Source: Trichomonas vaginalis G3 (Eukaryota > Parabasalia > Trichomonadida > Trichomonadidae). Taken from it: a DNA stretch of 64,000 bases. Below the pieces are notes generated by a model. That model had not been told where the DNA came from, did no database searches, and saw only the letters and a program-made list of their open reading frames with translations. Shown here piece by piece: positions 18,261 to 28,015 of the stretch; position 1 is the first letter of the stretch; the number at the start of each line of letters is the position of its first letter. The translations under genes were made by a program, and so were the position numbers. The stretch spans positions 31,650,082-31,714,081 of the forward strand of contig NC_067207.1 in NCBI RefSeq assembly GCF_026262505.1. Reading direction: 5' to 3'.

Positions 18261-18610
18261 TTGAAAGTTCTGCAATCAGAAGAAGATTGTTGAACAATCC
18301 GCCATTCCAGGAGGCATGAGCTTGTTATGTCTCCTGGGATCACAGATTGCAACATAAAAGATGTGCATATGCACCTCTTGTCGGTTGAAAGTTCTGCAAT
18401 CAGAAGAAGATTGTTGAACAATCCGCCATTCCAGGAGGCATGAGCTTGTTATGTCTCCTGGGATCACAGATTGCAACATAAAAGATGTGCATATGCACCT
18501 CTTGTCGGTTGAAAGTTCTGCAATCAGAAGAAGATTGTTGAACAATCCGCCATTCCAGGAGGTATGAACTTGTTATCTCTCCTGAAATGGCACATATTTG
18601 ATAATTCATG
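18261..18610. repeat. Tandem repeat, nearly three copies of a 124-bp hairpin-bearing unit
   Basis: Units begin at ttgaaagttctgcaatcaga at 18,261, 18,385 and 18,509. Each holds complementary pairs (gcaatc/gattgc, ccaggaggca/tgtctcctgg, gtgcatatgcac). The motif order matches the foldback repeat at 12,414-12,670, so both belong to one repeat family. The third unit diverges after about 18,560. Confidence 0.85.
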
Positions 18611-18935
18611 GAGCAGAACTTTGCACGCAATCAGACAAAAGATTGCGACAGAGTAACTGGGAAGACAGCAACTTGAAGCGATAAGCTGCTTGGGTGCTGT
18701 CTCCCAGATGCATCTGTCGGGCAAAGTCTCAAAGGAGCAGAACTTTGCACGCAATCAGACAAAAGATTGCGACAGAGTAACTGGGAAGACAGCAACTTGA
18801 AGCGATAAGCTGCTTGGGTGCTGTCTCCCAGATGCATCTGTCGGGCAAAGTCTCAAAGGAGCAGAACTTTGCACGCAATCAGACAAAAGATTGCGACAGA
18901 GTAACTGGGAAGACAGCAACTTGAAGCGAAGTTTT
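18611..18935. repeat. Tandem repeat, 2.6 copies of another 124-bp hairpin-bearing unit
   Basis: Units start at gagcagaactttgcacgcaa at 18,611, 18,735 and 18,859, spaced exactly 124. Each includes gcaatcagacaaaagattgc and a longer hairpin, ctgggaagacagcaactt with aagctgcttgggtgctgtct. The sequence differs from the preceding repeat, yet the period and general plan (short hairpin then long hairpin) are the same. Confidence 0.85.
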
Positions 18936-19019
18936 GTTTTCGAGTCTTTGGTTAAGAAATCTTAACAAAAAAACAAAGAAAAAAATCAGATAAAGTTGTC
19001 AATAACTTCATCAGTTAAT

Positions 19020-19165
19020 GCTCACCTATGGGAGGTGTTTTGCGGGAGCTGGGGGTATCTTGGTGAGTACTCAGGAGGCCAAGAAGGGCACCCCAACCGA
19101 CATTATCCTGATGAATTCAGTTGTCAACCATTCTGAAAACCGCCGAAACCGTCGTGTGTAGAGAA
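19020..19165. other. GC-rich island of unknown nature
   Basis: This 145-base stretch is clearly richer in G and C than its surroundings (for example gcgggagctgggggtatctt). One plus-strand frame is open and looks protein-like, with WGYLGEYSGGQEGHPNRHYP, ending in a stop near 19,135. It may be a fragment of a gene or a structured RNA. I could not match it to tRNA, 5S rRNA, SRP RNA or snRNA patterns. Confidence 0.35.
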
Positions 19166-19286
19166 ATTGTTTAAATTTATTTTTTTCAGATTTAAATAAA
19201 AATAAGAAATGTTTACTATTATGGATTTTGAAATTTTTTTAAATGAAAAGTAGGAGATGAGACAAATTTAAATTTTTAAGAAATAT

Positions 19287-19512
19287 TTGGAAGGGCGTAA
19301 GATACGCCAACTTAAATATATTATCAAATGAGAGAAAATCACTCAACAAAAAAACAATTCTTTCAAAAAGTTTAAAATTGATCTTTCTAATACATATTTT
19401 TGGAAGGGCGTAAGATACGCCAACTTAAAAATATTATCAAATGAGAGAAAATCACTCAACAAAAAAACAATTCTTTCAAAAAGTTTAAAATTGATCTTTC
19501 TAATACATATCC
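19287..19512. repeat. Tandem repeat, two copies of 113 bp
   Basis: The unit ttggaagggcgtaagatacg starts at 19,287 and again at 19,400 with almost no differences. A start of a third copy (tggaagg) is visible near 19,515. The unit contains the short inverted pair ggcgta/tacgcc. No coding potential is seen. Confidence 0.85.
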
Positions 19513-19514
19513 TA

Positions 19515-20732
19515 TGGAAGGAGTTTACATTCTCAAAATAAAAACCAGTTCAAAATCTTATTATTCCTTGAATAAAAATCATTTAATTTCAAATCCATTC
19601 CAAATCCTTAAATCTGTATTAAAATCATTTTGCCAACAACCAATACAATACAAATTACATTTCCATATATCTTCTTGTCCATTTTAATTTTTTATCTCAT
19701 TTTATTTAATTTTATTTAAAGCATATAGACATCGAGATCCTTTACACATAGTTATATAAAAGTCAAATACATAATAAATTCTTAATTCTAGAGATATCTC
19801 AAAATCTCATTTTTTTTAATTTAAAATACCTTTCATTTTTCACAGTACGATCACAACAAACAAGCCATTTACTAATTAACACATATAAGAAAAATATCAA
19901 ATTACAAAACAACTTTCAATATCATTCGCATCGAATTCTATTTTTTCATAATTATCAACTACATGTTATTATATAATATATGTCGGCGCATATTCCACTC
20001 TATACAAGTGTCAGACACACTCACACAAAGCTGTGAGATTCATACCTCTATCAGTAGGACTTCTCAAATCAAGAACACATATGTTTCACTATCGCACATC
20101 TGTGTAGGATCTAATTAACCCTTTGGACTGGTACTTCAAAATTTGATAATTTGATAATTTCATGTGATATCATCATTTGCCTTTAAAACAACTGTGCGTT
20201 AAACTAGACACGTTTCTCTATCATAATGCAAAATATCAAAGTTTGGGAGACTCCCAAAGTGTCTGAAACTGATCATAAGGGTGAAAAACCGTTTACCAGA
20301 AGTTGGGAACGTAGGGTATAAGATCAAAAAAATAAAGCAAATTTTGCATGTGCTAGATGAATGAGAGCTTGTTATTGCGTTATAAAATGAAATGTGCAGG
20401 TCTCTTTTTATGTATACTGATTGTATGAAATTAGAAAATATCGAAACTCTTTGACCTTCGTCTTTTATGCCAGTATCTTTGATCCATGTTGACTAATTAA
20501 TTCGATTCATCTATTAGTAGCCCTTTGGTATATAATGTGGCAGTTCACAGAAAAATTTTGTTGACTACATAAATAAATGATCGAAAATTGACTTTGTTCG
20601 GTTTTTGGATAATCAATAATTAATCTGCATATTATATATATCAAAATAATATAAATTTCCAAGATTAGAAAATTTTGTAATCCTTTCAAATAAATTTCTT
20701 TGTTCCATAAATTTTTTAAAAAGTGCCAAAAA
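19515..20732. other. Intergenic DNA upstream of the RRM gene
   Basis: The first 450 bases are AT-rich and featureless. From about 19,980 to 20,330 the base composition is more balanced, with short inverted pairs such as tttgggag/ctcccaaa near 20,240. No tRNA or known ncRNA shape was recognised. The remainder is again AT-rich. Confidence 0.45.
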
Positions 20733-21434
20733 ATGGAACAGCTCGCTTTTCCTACATCGCGAGCGCATAGACGTGCACACGCATTTCAAAGAGTAGGCTC
20801 TCTTAAAAACATTCATCATCCAAGATCCAAATCATTATTAGAAACTGCAACAATTATTGTTACAGGCTTTACTTCTGACGTTACACAGGAAACAATCCAA
20901 AAAGCATTTTCGGTTTTTGGAAACATTGTTTCATGCACTATTAATACAAATGAAACTGAACCAATCAATCCAACAGCGAATATTGTTTTTTCTAATCCAG
21001 ATGAAGCAAAAGCAGCTGTCTCAAACATATCCTCAATTAAAGTATGTGATAAGCCATTGCTTGCCTGCTTTGGTATCTCGAAAGAAAAAGAAAAACGAGC
21101 AAGCCGTGTGATATCTGTCAGAAAAATACCCAAAGACGTCGATCTTGATACTATTAAGCAAATATTCTCAAGATTTGGTGAAATAGAGAGCACGAAATCC
21201 CTTGTTACAGATGATCAAGATGTTTGGAAGGCAATTATTATTTATCAGACTTTTGAAGCAGCTTCTGCTGCTATTCAATCAATGAATGGAATGATAATAT
21301 CATCATCCAAACCAATATCAGTCAAGTTTTACGATGCTGGTGGCATGTTACTACCAAGTCCTGTTATGTGTCGCCGTAATTCCTCCAGACTTACATCGAG
21401 TGATTTATTTGATCTTAGTTCGATGGTACATTAG
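20733..21434 (+). CDS. RNA-binding protein with two RRM domains
   Basis: From the first in-frame ATG (MEQLAFPTSRAHRRAHAFQR) the product is 233 residues. RRM1 (about 40-115) shows TIIVTGFTSDVTQETIQKAF, then FGNIVSCTI and the RNP1-like ANIVFSNPDEAKAAVSNI. RRM2 (about 125-200) shows VISVRKIPKDVDLDTIKQIF, FGEIESTKSL and AIIIYQTFEAASAAIQSMNG. A basic, low-complexity N-terminus precedes the domains. It probably binds mRNA in nucleus or cytoplasm, but the layout is too general to name an orthologue. The RNP aromatic residues are partly replaced, so affinity may be reduced. Confidence 0.85.
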   Translation: MEQLAFPTSRAHRRAHAFQRVGSLKNIHHPRSKSLLETATIIVTGFTSDVTQETIQKAFSVFGNIVSCTINTNETEPINPTANIVFSNPDEAKAAVSNISSIKVCDKPLLACFGISKEKEKRASRVISVRKIPKDVDLDTIKQIFSRFGEIESTKSLVTDDQDVWKAIIIYQTFEAASAAIQSMNGMIISSSKPISVKFYDAGGMLLPSPVMCRRNSSRLTSSDLFDLSSMVH

Positions 21435-21833
21435 GACTTTTTTTGTTAAATTCTGTTTTATTTTTAATTCTTCTCATAAAATTTGTAAATTCTCTCATGA
21501 AATGCTTTATTTTTGAGATATTCCGATAATACATGAAAAAATAACTATATCTTTGTGTTTTAATAAAAAAAATCTGAAATTCAAAAAATATTTATACGTA
21601 AACAGTTTACTATATTGTGTATTTGTATTAACATCGATACATAAACAATAAAAAAGGATACATTTGTCTGAAAAATTCATTTTTTTAATAATTACATCGA
21701 TATTTATTTCAATATCAGCTTATTCATTATGTTAGTATAATAAAGATAAAAATTCAATGGCTATATTCATGAACAACAAAACAAACAAGGGGTTTTTAAT
21801 ATAAATTTAACAATATAAAAAATATAATAAAGC
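21435..21833. other. Short intergenic region between converging genes
   Basis: The RRM gene and the minus-strand VPS9-like gene end towards each other here. The stretch is AT-rich with several TAAA motifs that could act in 3'-end formation. Nothing else is visible. Confidence 0.5.
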
Positions 21834-23882
21834 TTATTTGAAAGGACTGTAAAGTTTCTTAGAGAACTTTGATGATATTTGTTGCTGCAAGTCGACTAAT
21901 TGTGAAATACTATTAGATGCAGCGAAATATATCAAAATTGAACTTTCAAACTCGATCCAGAGTTTTTTTGACTCATCAGGAATATTCTTAAAGAATAATT
22001 TGTTCGACATCGCTAAGGAATTCAAAATTACAAAAGTTGGGACAATTATGTTTCCTCTGACTTGCTGAAGGACAATTGATGGTGTTTTATTTTGGTAACC
22101 AGTTATATCATTGATTCCTTCCAAAATATCAAAGGCTTTCAAAATCAAATGAAATCTGTTTTGAAAAGGAAGTTTCCAGGTACATCTTATTAGTTTAATA
22201 GTATTTGTAACATGTTCTCTTACTATTGGTCTCTGTTCACCAAGGAATTTACCAAAAGGAGTAACAGATAAAGTTGAAATCGCGTTTTTCACGGATTTGT
22301 CCCAAATGTCCTGCATTTCCGTTATTTCGAACTCAAATGATTTATATATCTTAGGGACAAATTTCTCAATCGCGAAAAGAATCATCGAAATAAAATGAGA
22401 TTGTCGGTCATAAATGGTTCTAAATGAGTTGATTGCGTTGGTATTCAGTTTCTCATGGGATATAATATGTTCTAATCGTCTGTTAATATAAGATTCCTTA
22501 AATTCATCCAAAATTTCTCTCCATTTCTTGATTTGAGACACTTTTTCTTGTTCACAAATGAACCTTTCGAATGAATTCGCTTCTTGGATCAATGTGTTTG
22601 TCAAAAAAGCTAAAGAATAATTATAATCTAAGTTATGTTTTTCTGTTTGACTTAATGCATATGTCAATATGTTTTCTCCATTAGCCTTTGCTTTTATCAT
22701 AAATTGTTTTATGAGTTTCTGTATTTCTGTTGGGTTTTCAACAGATGGAAGTTCAAATTGTTTCAAATTTTCGAAAATCAAAGGATATATTGTTGGTTTT
22801 GAATGCTGTTTTGGATAATGTTGGTATATCTGACACCAAAAGTACACAGAATGAATACTTTCATCGATATTATTAAATTCAGATATCGAAAGCATCGAAG
22901 GAAGCATGTTTTTTGAGTTGAGAAGGTTCGCAATAAGGATTATATCCGATACACGTATGTAAACAAGCTGATAATTGTCATTTTGCTGGTCATATAACTT
23001 CGGAGGTTCAAAAGTTGTCCGAACAACCTTTAACTCAGCGAGCAAAGCTGATATTTCGTCTGTTTTCTGTCTCAAATTTTTGAAAATCTTCTCAAAAAGT
23101 GAAAAATCTGATGGTTGTGAAGCGGATTTCAACCAAATTAGGGTTAAAGGTGAAACAAATAGGTCAAAGAAGAAATCTAAGAATCTTTCTGTAGATATAC
23201 GATTAAATATTTGTAATAGAATTGATAGATGCTGAAAAGGAAGCTTACAAAGGTTAGTTCTTATACAATCAATTAAAAAAGCAGAGTGAATTGGTATAAG
23301 TACGTTAAGATTCTTATTTTGAGGTACGGAAATGTCGATCATGAACTGCTGAAGAAAATTTGATGAAACAGATTCGATAAAAATGTAAACTCCTCCTGAA
23401 CGAAAGAAAGGGACGAATAAAGGATATAGCCTTTGAATATCTCCAGTATATTGTTCAAGTATTTCGTTATAAAAATTGCCTGCATCAACTAAATTCTCTT
23501 GGCTGGAAAAATACGCGAAAAGTTGTGGCATTATGATGTATGCAAAGCTGGCAAAATACTCTTTATTGATTAATGATAGGATGAGCGATGCGAATAATCT
23601 GGGATTTTGATAAATAAAGTTGATAACAAAATTTGAGCTTTGCGCAATCTGCGAAACTCCGAAAAAGGGAAAGAAAGATGTCTTCTGTATGTAGGACACT
23701 TCCTTAGTGGCATCTTCAAATGGTAAACATAGCTTTCCGGGAATTAAATTGTAGTTTAATATGATTCTGTTTGCTTGTATGATATCCTTTTTTAATTTGT
23801 CCACTTCCCTTGAGTCTATCGCTTTGATAGCACCATTGTCTTGAGGTATTAAACTCGATAAAAAATCGAAACATTGATGCAT
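21834..23882 (-). CDS. VPS9-like domain protein (candidate Rab5-family exchange factor)
   Basis: This is a 682-residue, largely helical soluble protein starting at ATG (MHQCFDFLSSLIPQDNGAIK). The C-terminal third resembles a VPS9 domain: PFQNRFHLILKAFDILEGI, then VRGNIIVPTFVILNSLAMSN, corresponding to the helix and 'DDLLPVFIYVLI' region of family members. The conserved Asp is not obvious, so the match is weak. VPS9 proteins activate Rab5-type GTPases in endocytosis. Trichomonads have many long proteins of this build. A TCACATTTTTC Inr-like motif lies about 27-37 bases upstream of the ATG. The alternative is an uncharacterised helical family. Confidence 0.45.
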   Translation of the reverse strand: MHQCFDFLSSLIPQDNGAIKAIDSREVDKLKKDIIQANRIILNYNLIPGKLCLPFEDATKEVSYIQKTSFFPFFGVSQIAQSSNFVINFIYQNPRLFASLILSLINKEYFASFAYIIMPQLFAYFSSQENLVDAGNFYNEILEQYTGDIQRLYPLFVPFFRSGGVYIFIESVSSNFLQQFMIDISVPQNKNLNVLIPIHSAFLIDCIRTNLCKLPFQHLSILLQIFNRISTERFLDFFFDLFVSPLTLIWLKSASQPSDFSLFEKIFKNLRQKTDEISALLAELKVVRTTFEPPKLYDQQNDNYQLVYIRVSDIILIANLLNSKNMLPSMLSISEFNNIDESIHSVYFWCQIYQHYPKQHSKPTIYPLIFENLKQFELPSVENPTEIQKLIKQFMIKAKANGENILTYALSQTEKHNLDYNYSLAFLTNTLIQEANSFERFICEQEKVSQIKKWREILDEFKESYINRRLEHIISHEKLNTNAINSFRTIYDRQSHFISMILFAIEKFVPKIYKSFEFEITEMQDIWDKSVKNAISTLSVTPFGKFLGEQRPIVREHVTNTIKLIRCTWKLPFQNRFHLILKAFDILEGINDITGYQNKTPSIVLQQVRGNIIVPTFVILNSLAMSNKLFFKNIPDESKKLWIEFESSILIYFAASNSISQLVDLQQQISSKFSKKLYSPFK

Positions 23883-23908
23883 ATAAAAGCAATATAAAAA
23901 AATTGTGA

Positions 23909-23919
23909 GAAAAATGTGA
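23909..23919 (-). promoter_or_regulatory. Inr-like initiator of the VPS9-like gene
   Basis: On the minus strand TCACATTTTTC matches the trichomonad initiator TCA(+1)Y-T-rich. It lies about 27 bases upstream of the ATG at 23,882, within the short 5' UTR range known for T. vaginalis. Confidence 0.5.
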
Positions 23920-24216
23920 TTGCATTCAAAATTTTTATCATCGTTTTTGATTATTCATCAGCAAGGAAGTATTTTAAATAATAAGAAAAATTTTAAAAAA
24001 TAAACAAATAATCAAAAATATATAAAATTTTAATTAATTTTTAAGAAAATCCATTTTTGAGAAAGTAAAGATGCGAGTTTCCGAATTTTTTTAGCCCTGG
24101 GATGTCATAACCGCTGTGGTTTTGTAAAATTTGGGATAAATTTTGACAATCCATTTTTTGTGGGATGTACGTTTATATCAATTTGCTCGGCGTTTGCCGA
24201 GCTATTGTACAATCCT
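23920..24216. other. AT-rich intergenic DNA
   Basis: No gene is seen. A small inverted pair, gctcggcgtttgccgagc (24,185-24,202), marks the edge of the following repeat zone. Confidence 0.45.
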
Positions 24217-24480
24217 ACTCGAATTCATTACGCAGCCCTGGTCACTCAAAGGCCAGGGCATACAATTACAAAATAGTAGAGTGAGACTCTTCTAATTTCT
24301 TCCAATCACAAGGAAGATCTTAGAAGAGCCTCACTCTACTCGAACACATTACGCAGCCCTGGTCACTCAAAGGCCGGGGCATACAATTACAAAATAGTAG
24401 AGTGAGACTCTTCTAATTTCTTCCAATCACAAGGAAGATCTTAGAAGAGCCTCACTCTGCTCGAACACATTACGCAGCTC
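24217..24480. repeat. Tandem repeat, two copies of a 121-bp unit with two hairpins each
   Basis: The unit runs from cattacgcagccctggtcac to the next cattacgcag, starting near 24,226 and 24,347, with a third start near 24,468. Each holds the hairpin gccctggtcactcaaaggccagggc and the longer pair gagtgagactcttctaattt with ttagaagagcctcactc. Copies differ at only a few bases. No coding potential is seen. Confidence 0.85.
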
Positions 24481-24505
24481 CTGCTCAACAATGAGCAGGT
24501 CTTAC

Positions 24506-24790
24506 CACTTTGAGAGGCTTTCGCTCGAGTTCTGATGCAGATCCCAACGCGAGCGAGAGTCTCTCAAGCAAGCTTCTAATTCGTAGCTAGAGTTTCACTC
24601 TTATGAACTGGCAGCCAATTTGAGAGACTTTCGCTCGAGATCTAATGAAAAATCAGAACTCGGCCAAAAATTGCCCAAACAGGCTTGTAATTCGTAGCTA
24701 TAGTATTGATCGTATGGATGTGTTGCCAATATGAGAGACTTTCGCTCGATGTCTGATATTGCATCAGACATCGAGCGAAAGTCACTCAAA
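24506..24790. repeat. Diverged tandem repeat of about 111 bp with foldback units
   Basis: The motif ttgagagactttcgctcgag recurs near 24,510, 24,619 and 24,730, each followed by a 'tctgatg' spacer and a complementary arm. The last unit (24,731-24,790) is a near-perfect hairpin with arms tgagagactttcgctcgatg and catcgagcgaaagtcactca. The arms of the middle unit have decayed. Confidence 0.75.
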
Positions 24791-25639
24791 ACAGCTTAGA
24801 CATGTCTATTTTGACGGCATTAAATGATTTCATAGGAAATGTCTCAGTTGTTAATTAAGTTCACGTGAGCTTTTATGAATGAAAATAAGTAAAAAAAAAG
24901 AATTTTCTCAAAAAAAATTGTGTACGCATTGAAATTTTTATCTATAAATTTAGATATGTCATCAATAATATAATATAATTTTAAATTCGTGGAGTACACT
25001 TGGGATAATTGAATATGGGCTACCCCATCCCAACCTCTCAAACTTCCTCTGAATTTGGACAAGGTATCCCAATCCCAAAGACCTATCTGAATAAAATGAA
25101 ATAAGTATATTATATATATTATTTATTTGCTAATAATGAGCATAAATCGCTAAAATTATGAAGAAATTAAAAATTAAAAATTAAAATTAGAAAAAAATGT
25201 TGATTTAATGAGAGAATATTGTATAAAAATAGAATTATTAGCTAAAATACGTATTAATTTTATGATATTTCAATCACATTAACGAAAATCGCCCATTTTT
25301 AATTCAAATGGGCGGGAAAAAAAATAAAATTCCAAAAAAAATTGAATTGGGGAAACGATAGGGGACGGGATATGAGAAACCCCATATGTTTGGGAATTTT
25401 TCGCATCACTAGAGAAAGTTTTGTATGATTATTGAATCGATAGAATGATTTAATAAATTATGTAGTATACAAATATTTCAAAATTAATGGTAAATAATTA
25501 GGATTCAAATTTTGATAAATTTTTATTTGAGTTTTTCATTAAGTTCTTACCAAAGAAAAACATTCATGAGCTATCCACAATCAAATATTAAAATATGAAC
25601 CTTATTGTTAAATTTCGTTAGTAAAAAGTTGACAGAGAT
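24791..25639. other. Intergenic AT-rich DNA
   Basis: No gene is supported in this 850-base stretch. A short minus-strand open frame within it lacks any protein-like features. The last 100 bases form the upstream region of the coiled-coil gene. Confidence 0.5.
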
Positions 25640-26374
25640 ATGCGTGGTTATTACAACTATTCAAATAGACGCTATCCTCAGTCAGCGAGAGTTCCAAAAC
25701 AAAATAAAAGGCTTCCGCCAATGGACAATAGTGCTCCCCAACAAAATAACGAAATCACATATGAAGAAATAAGAGTACTACAGCTTAAAAAAGAAAACCT
25801 TTTAAATGAAAATCGTGATCTAATGGAAAAAATCGAAAGAACAAAAGATATGATGCAAAATCCAGATATTTATCCAGAGATGCAGCAATATTGCGAAAAT
25901 GCTAAAAGAGAAGCCAAAAAACTAGATTCAGTTATAGAAGAAAGGAAGCTTGAATATCAAAATCATTTAAATTCTGACGTAACCCATGAAATATCGGAGC
26001 TGCAAACACAATTATCAATCATCAATGATGAAATTATTAGACAGAAGGAAATGAAAAAGAATTACGATGGTAAATTGAAAGAAATTACAGATCAACTGAA
26101 TAATCTTCAATCAAAGATTACAGATGAGACAATACATTGCCAAGATACAGTTATAACAGACCTTAATAGAAGAATCAATATACAAGAAAAACGGAATACT
26201 GTTTTATTAAAAAAACTTCAAGAAATCAGAGACTCAAAAGAAATAGATGATGAGTGTGATGTTATAGCTCAACGCGAAATAGATCTGTTAAATAGCCAGA
26301 TTTCTAAAGAAGAACAAGAAATTGAGCAAATAGAACAAGAAATCAAAGAACTATCTTCTCATGAATTGTTATAA
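25640..26374 (+). CDS. Coiled-coil protein
   Basis: This is a 244-residue product starting at ATG (MRGYYNYSNRRYPQSARVPK). The first 40 residues are basic and polar. From about residue 42 to the end it is an almost unbroken coiled coil with heptads of L, I and M, for example LLNENRDLMEKIERTKDMM and EEQEIEQIEQEIKEL. No other domain is seen. Such proteins in trichomonads are often cytoskeletal or basal-body parts. That is inference and no family name can be given. Confidence 0.75.
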   Translation: MRGYYNYSNRRYPQSARVPKQNKRLPPMDNSAPQQNNEITYEEIRVLQLKKENLLNENRDLMEKIERTKDMMQNPDIYPEMQQYCENAKREAKKLDSVIEERKLEYQNHLNSDVTHEISELQTQLSIINDEIIRQKEMKKNYDGKLKEITDQLNNLQSKITDETIHCQDTVITDLNRRINIQEKRNTVLLKKLQEIRDSKEIDDECDVIAQREIDLLNSQISKEEQEIEQIEQEIKELSSHELL

Positions 26375-26694
26375 TAAAAATTGTTATTTATTGCGAAATA
26401 ATAAATGCAAAATTTCTTTCTTTTTCTGTGAAATTTCAGGAAATATTCGATAATATGGCTTGTTAGCCCAATATTATAGGTCACTACTTAATAGTAGTAA
26501 CTAATTGCTTACCACTTGTTAAAATAAGTCTAACGAAGACCAATGCAAGCTTATTTGATTAAATCCAAATAATTCAACCAAAAATGTTTAAATTCTTAAC
26601 TAAAATAGTAGGTTGGTCTTAGAAACTTATCTTTAAATAGAAAAATTATCTTTATTTACTAATATTAACAAATTATAGCGAAGGTTTTGGTAAA
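26375..26694. other. Intergenic DNA
   Basis: This 320-base gap lies between the coiled-coil gene and the transporter relic. I see nothing recognisable in it. Confidence 0.5.
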
Positions 26695-27300
26695 ATAAAT
26701 GTCAAAAACATCGCGATGATAATACATTAATAGCAAAAGTCATGAGATATCCAGCCAGTTTCTTCTTCTCGCTGTCAAGATCTGGATGATTTGAACCATA
26801 AATCATCAAAATCATGTCAACATAACCATTTGTTAATGCAAATGGAATCTCCAAGGCCAATGTGAACTATGGATCTCTAAAATTAACAATTTTTTGAATC
26901 GAAATTATTTAATGGAATATAAATGATTTTAAAGACAGATGCAAGTGGCAACATATTGAGAGAAGGCCAAATAAACTTCGAAGCAACAAATCTACCAATG
27001 AAATCAAAGATACAGAAGACAGTTGTGATTAAAACAGGTGTCCATGATTTTAATGGACCTTCTGGACCGGAACAAATATATCCATGGAATATTATCAATG
27101 TTATAAAGCAAGTCAAAGCTTCAGCAATCCATAAAAGCCAAATCGATTTTAATGTTGTAAAAAATTGAGTTGTATGGTCAAATTTATATTTTCAAAATTG
27201 GAAATACATATAAACTCATATTTGTTAATTTTTCACAATTTGTTAAGGATAAGATGTTTTTCATGCTCATTTTAATTAATTTTAGCTGATAATGATGGAT
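26695..27300 (-). pseudogene. Equilibrative nucleoside transporter (ENT) relic, 3' part
   Basis: Minus-strand translation shows an ENT C-terminal half in more than one frame. One frame gives WLLWIAEALTCFITLIIFHG, then PVLITTVFCIFDFIGRFVAS (compare the 'FDxxGR' of ENT/SLC29 proteins). After a shift near 26,880 another frame gives LALEIPFALTNGYVDMILMI and SEKKKLAGYLMTFAINVL, which matches the last two membrane helices (TNGY, then the 'aG..m' helix). The N-terminal helices and start are missing. ENT proteins import nucleosides, important for a purine and pyrimidine auxotroph. The copy is dead. Confidence 0.6.
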
Positions 27301-28015
27301 TATTGATGACAAAGAATCTATACTTACTTAAGATCAATAATGATTGGTGGCTTTTATCATCTATCCATATTCATTACATATTTAGAATTGCAATTTAGTT
27401 TCAGGAAAAAATATGATCAATTTCTTGACCATTACCTCAATCCAATCAGAATATTTAATGATGCAGGTTGAATTGTAATGAATATTAACATTCATAATTT
27501 AAATTTTTGTAAATTTGTTTCTTTTCGTGATTACATCATAGATGAACATCGATTCAACTATATCATGAAAGATAAATTAATAATATTGATTTGGCAGGCG
27601 GTCAATTGCGTAATATGAGCTTTCTGGTGGATTTCCTTTTTGTTAATTTAATTTGAATACCTTCTCAATAGTCTCAAAATTGAGAAGACGTAAACTAGAT
27701 TATCATCTAATATTACAAGAGGATATTGCATACATTATATAGCATTATTTCAAAAATTTTTACAATGTGGATCCCTATGCAAATTGGACATTTCTGAATG
27801 AATGCGAGATCATTTGACAATTAATTTGGATCAATGATTCAATGCATTTCATGTATTAATTTTATAAGAATTAAACCCATCTAATCCTTTAAGCGAAATT
27901 AATCTGAACATATTCAAAAATTGAATGGATAAAATTATGTGTTTTTCCATCATTTGATTGATTTTTTAAAGATTCATTGAAAAATTAAAACCAATACTAT
28001 TAATCAGTTTTATTA
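27301..28015. other. Intergenic DNA upstream of the epimerase
   Basis: No intact gene is visible in this 715-base AT-rich stretch. Just before the epimerase ATG the sequence TCAGTTTTATTA resembles an initiator. Confidence 0.5.

Noticed and set aside
18218-18837. Overlapping minus-strand frames
   Set aside because: These are artefacts of the 124-bp tandem repeats, with no start context and no conserved protein features.
19980-20330. Possible non-coding RNA gene in a more balanced-composition stretch
   Set aside because: There are short inverted pairs only. No match to RNase P, SRP, snRNA or 5S signatures was recognised.
20816-21193. Minus-strand frame of 125 residues over the RRM gene
   Set aside because: It is antisense to a clear two-RRM protein and has no domain of its own.
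26923-27168. Plus-strand frame of 81 residues with an ATG
   Set aside because: The opposite strand encodes recognisable transporter helices, so this frame is the shadow.
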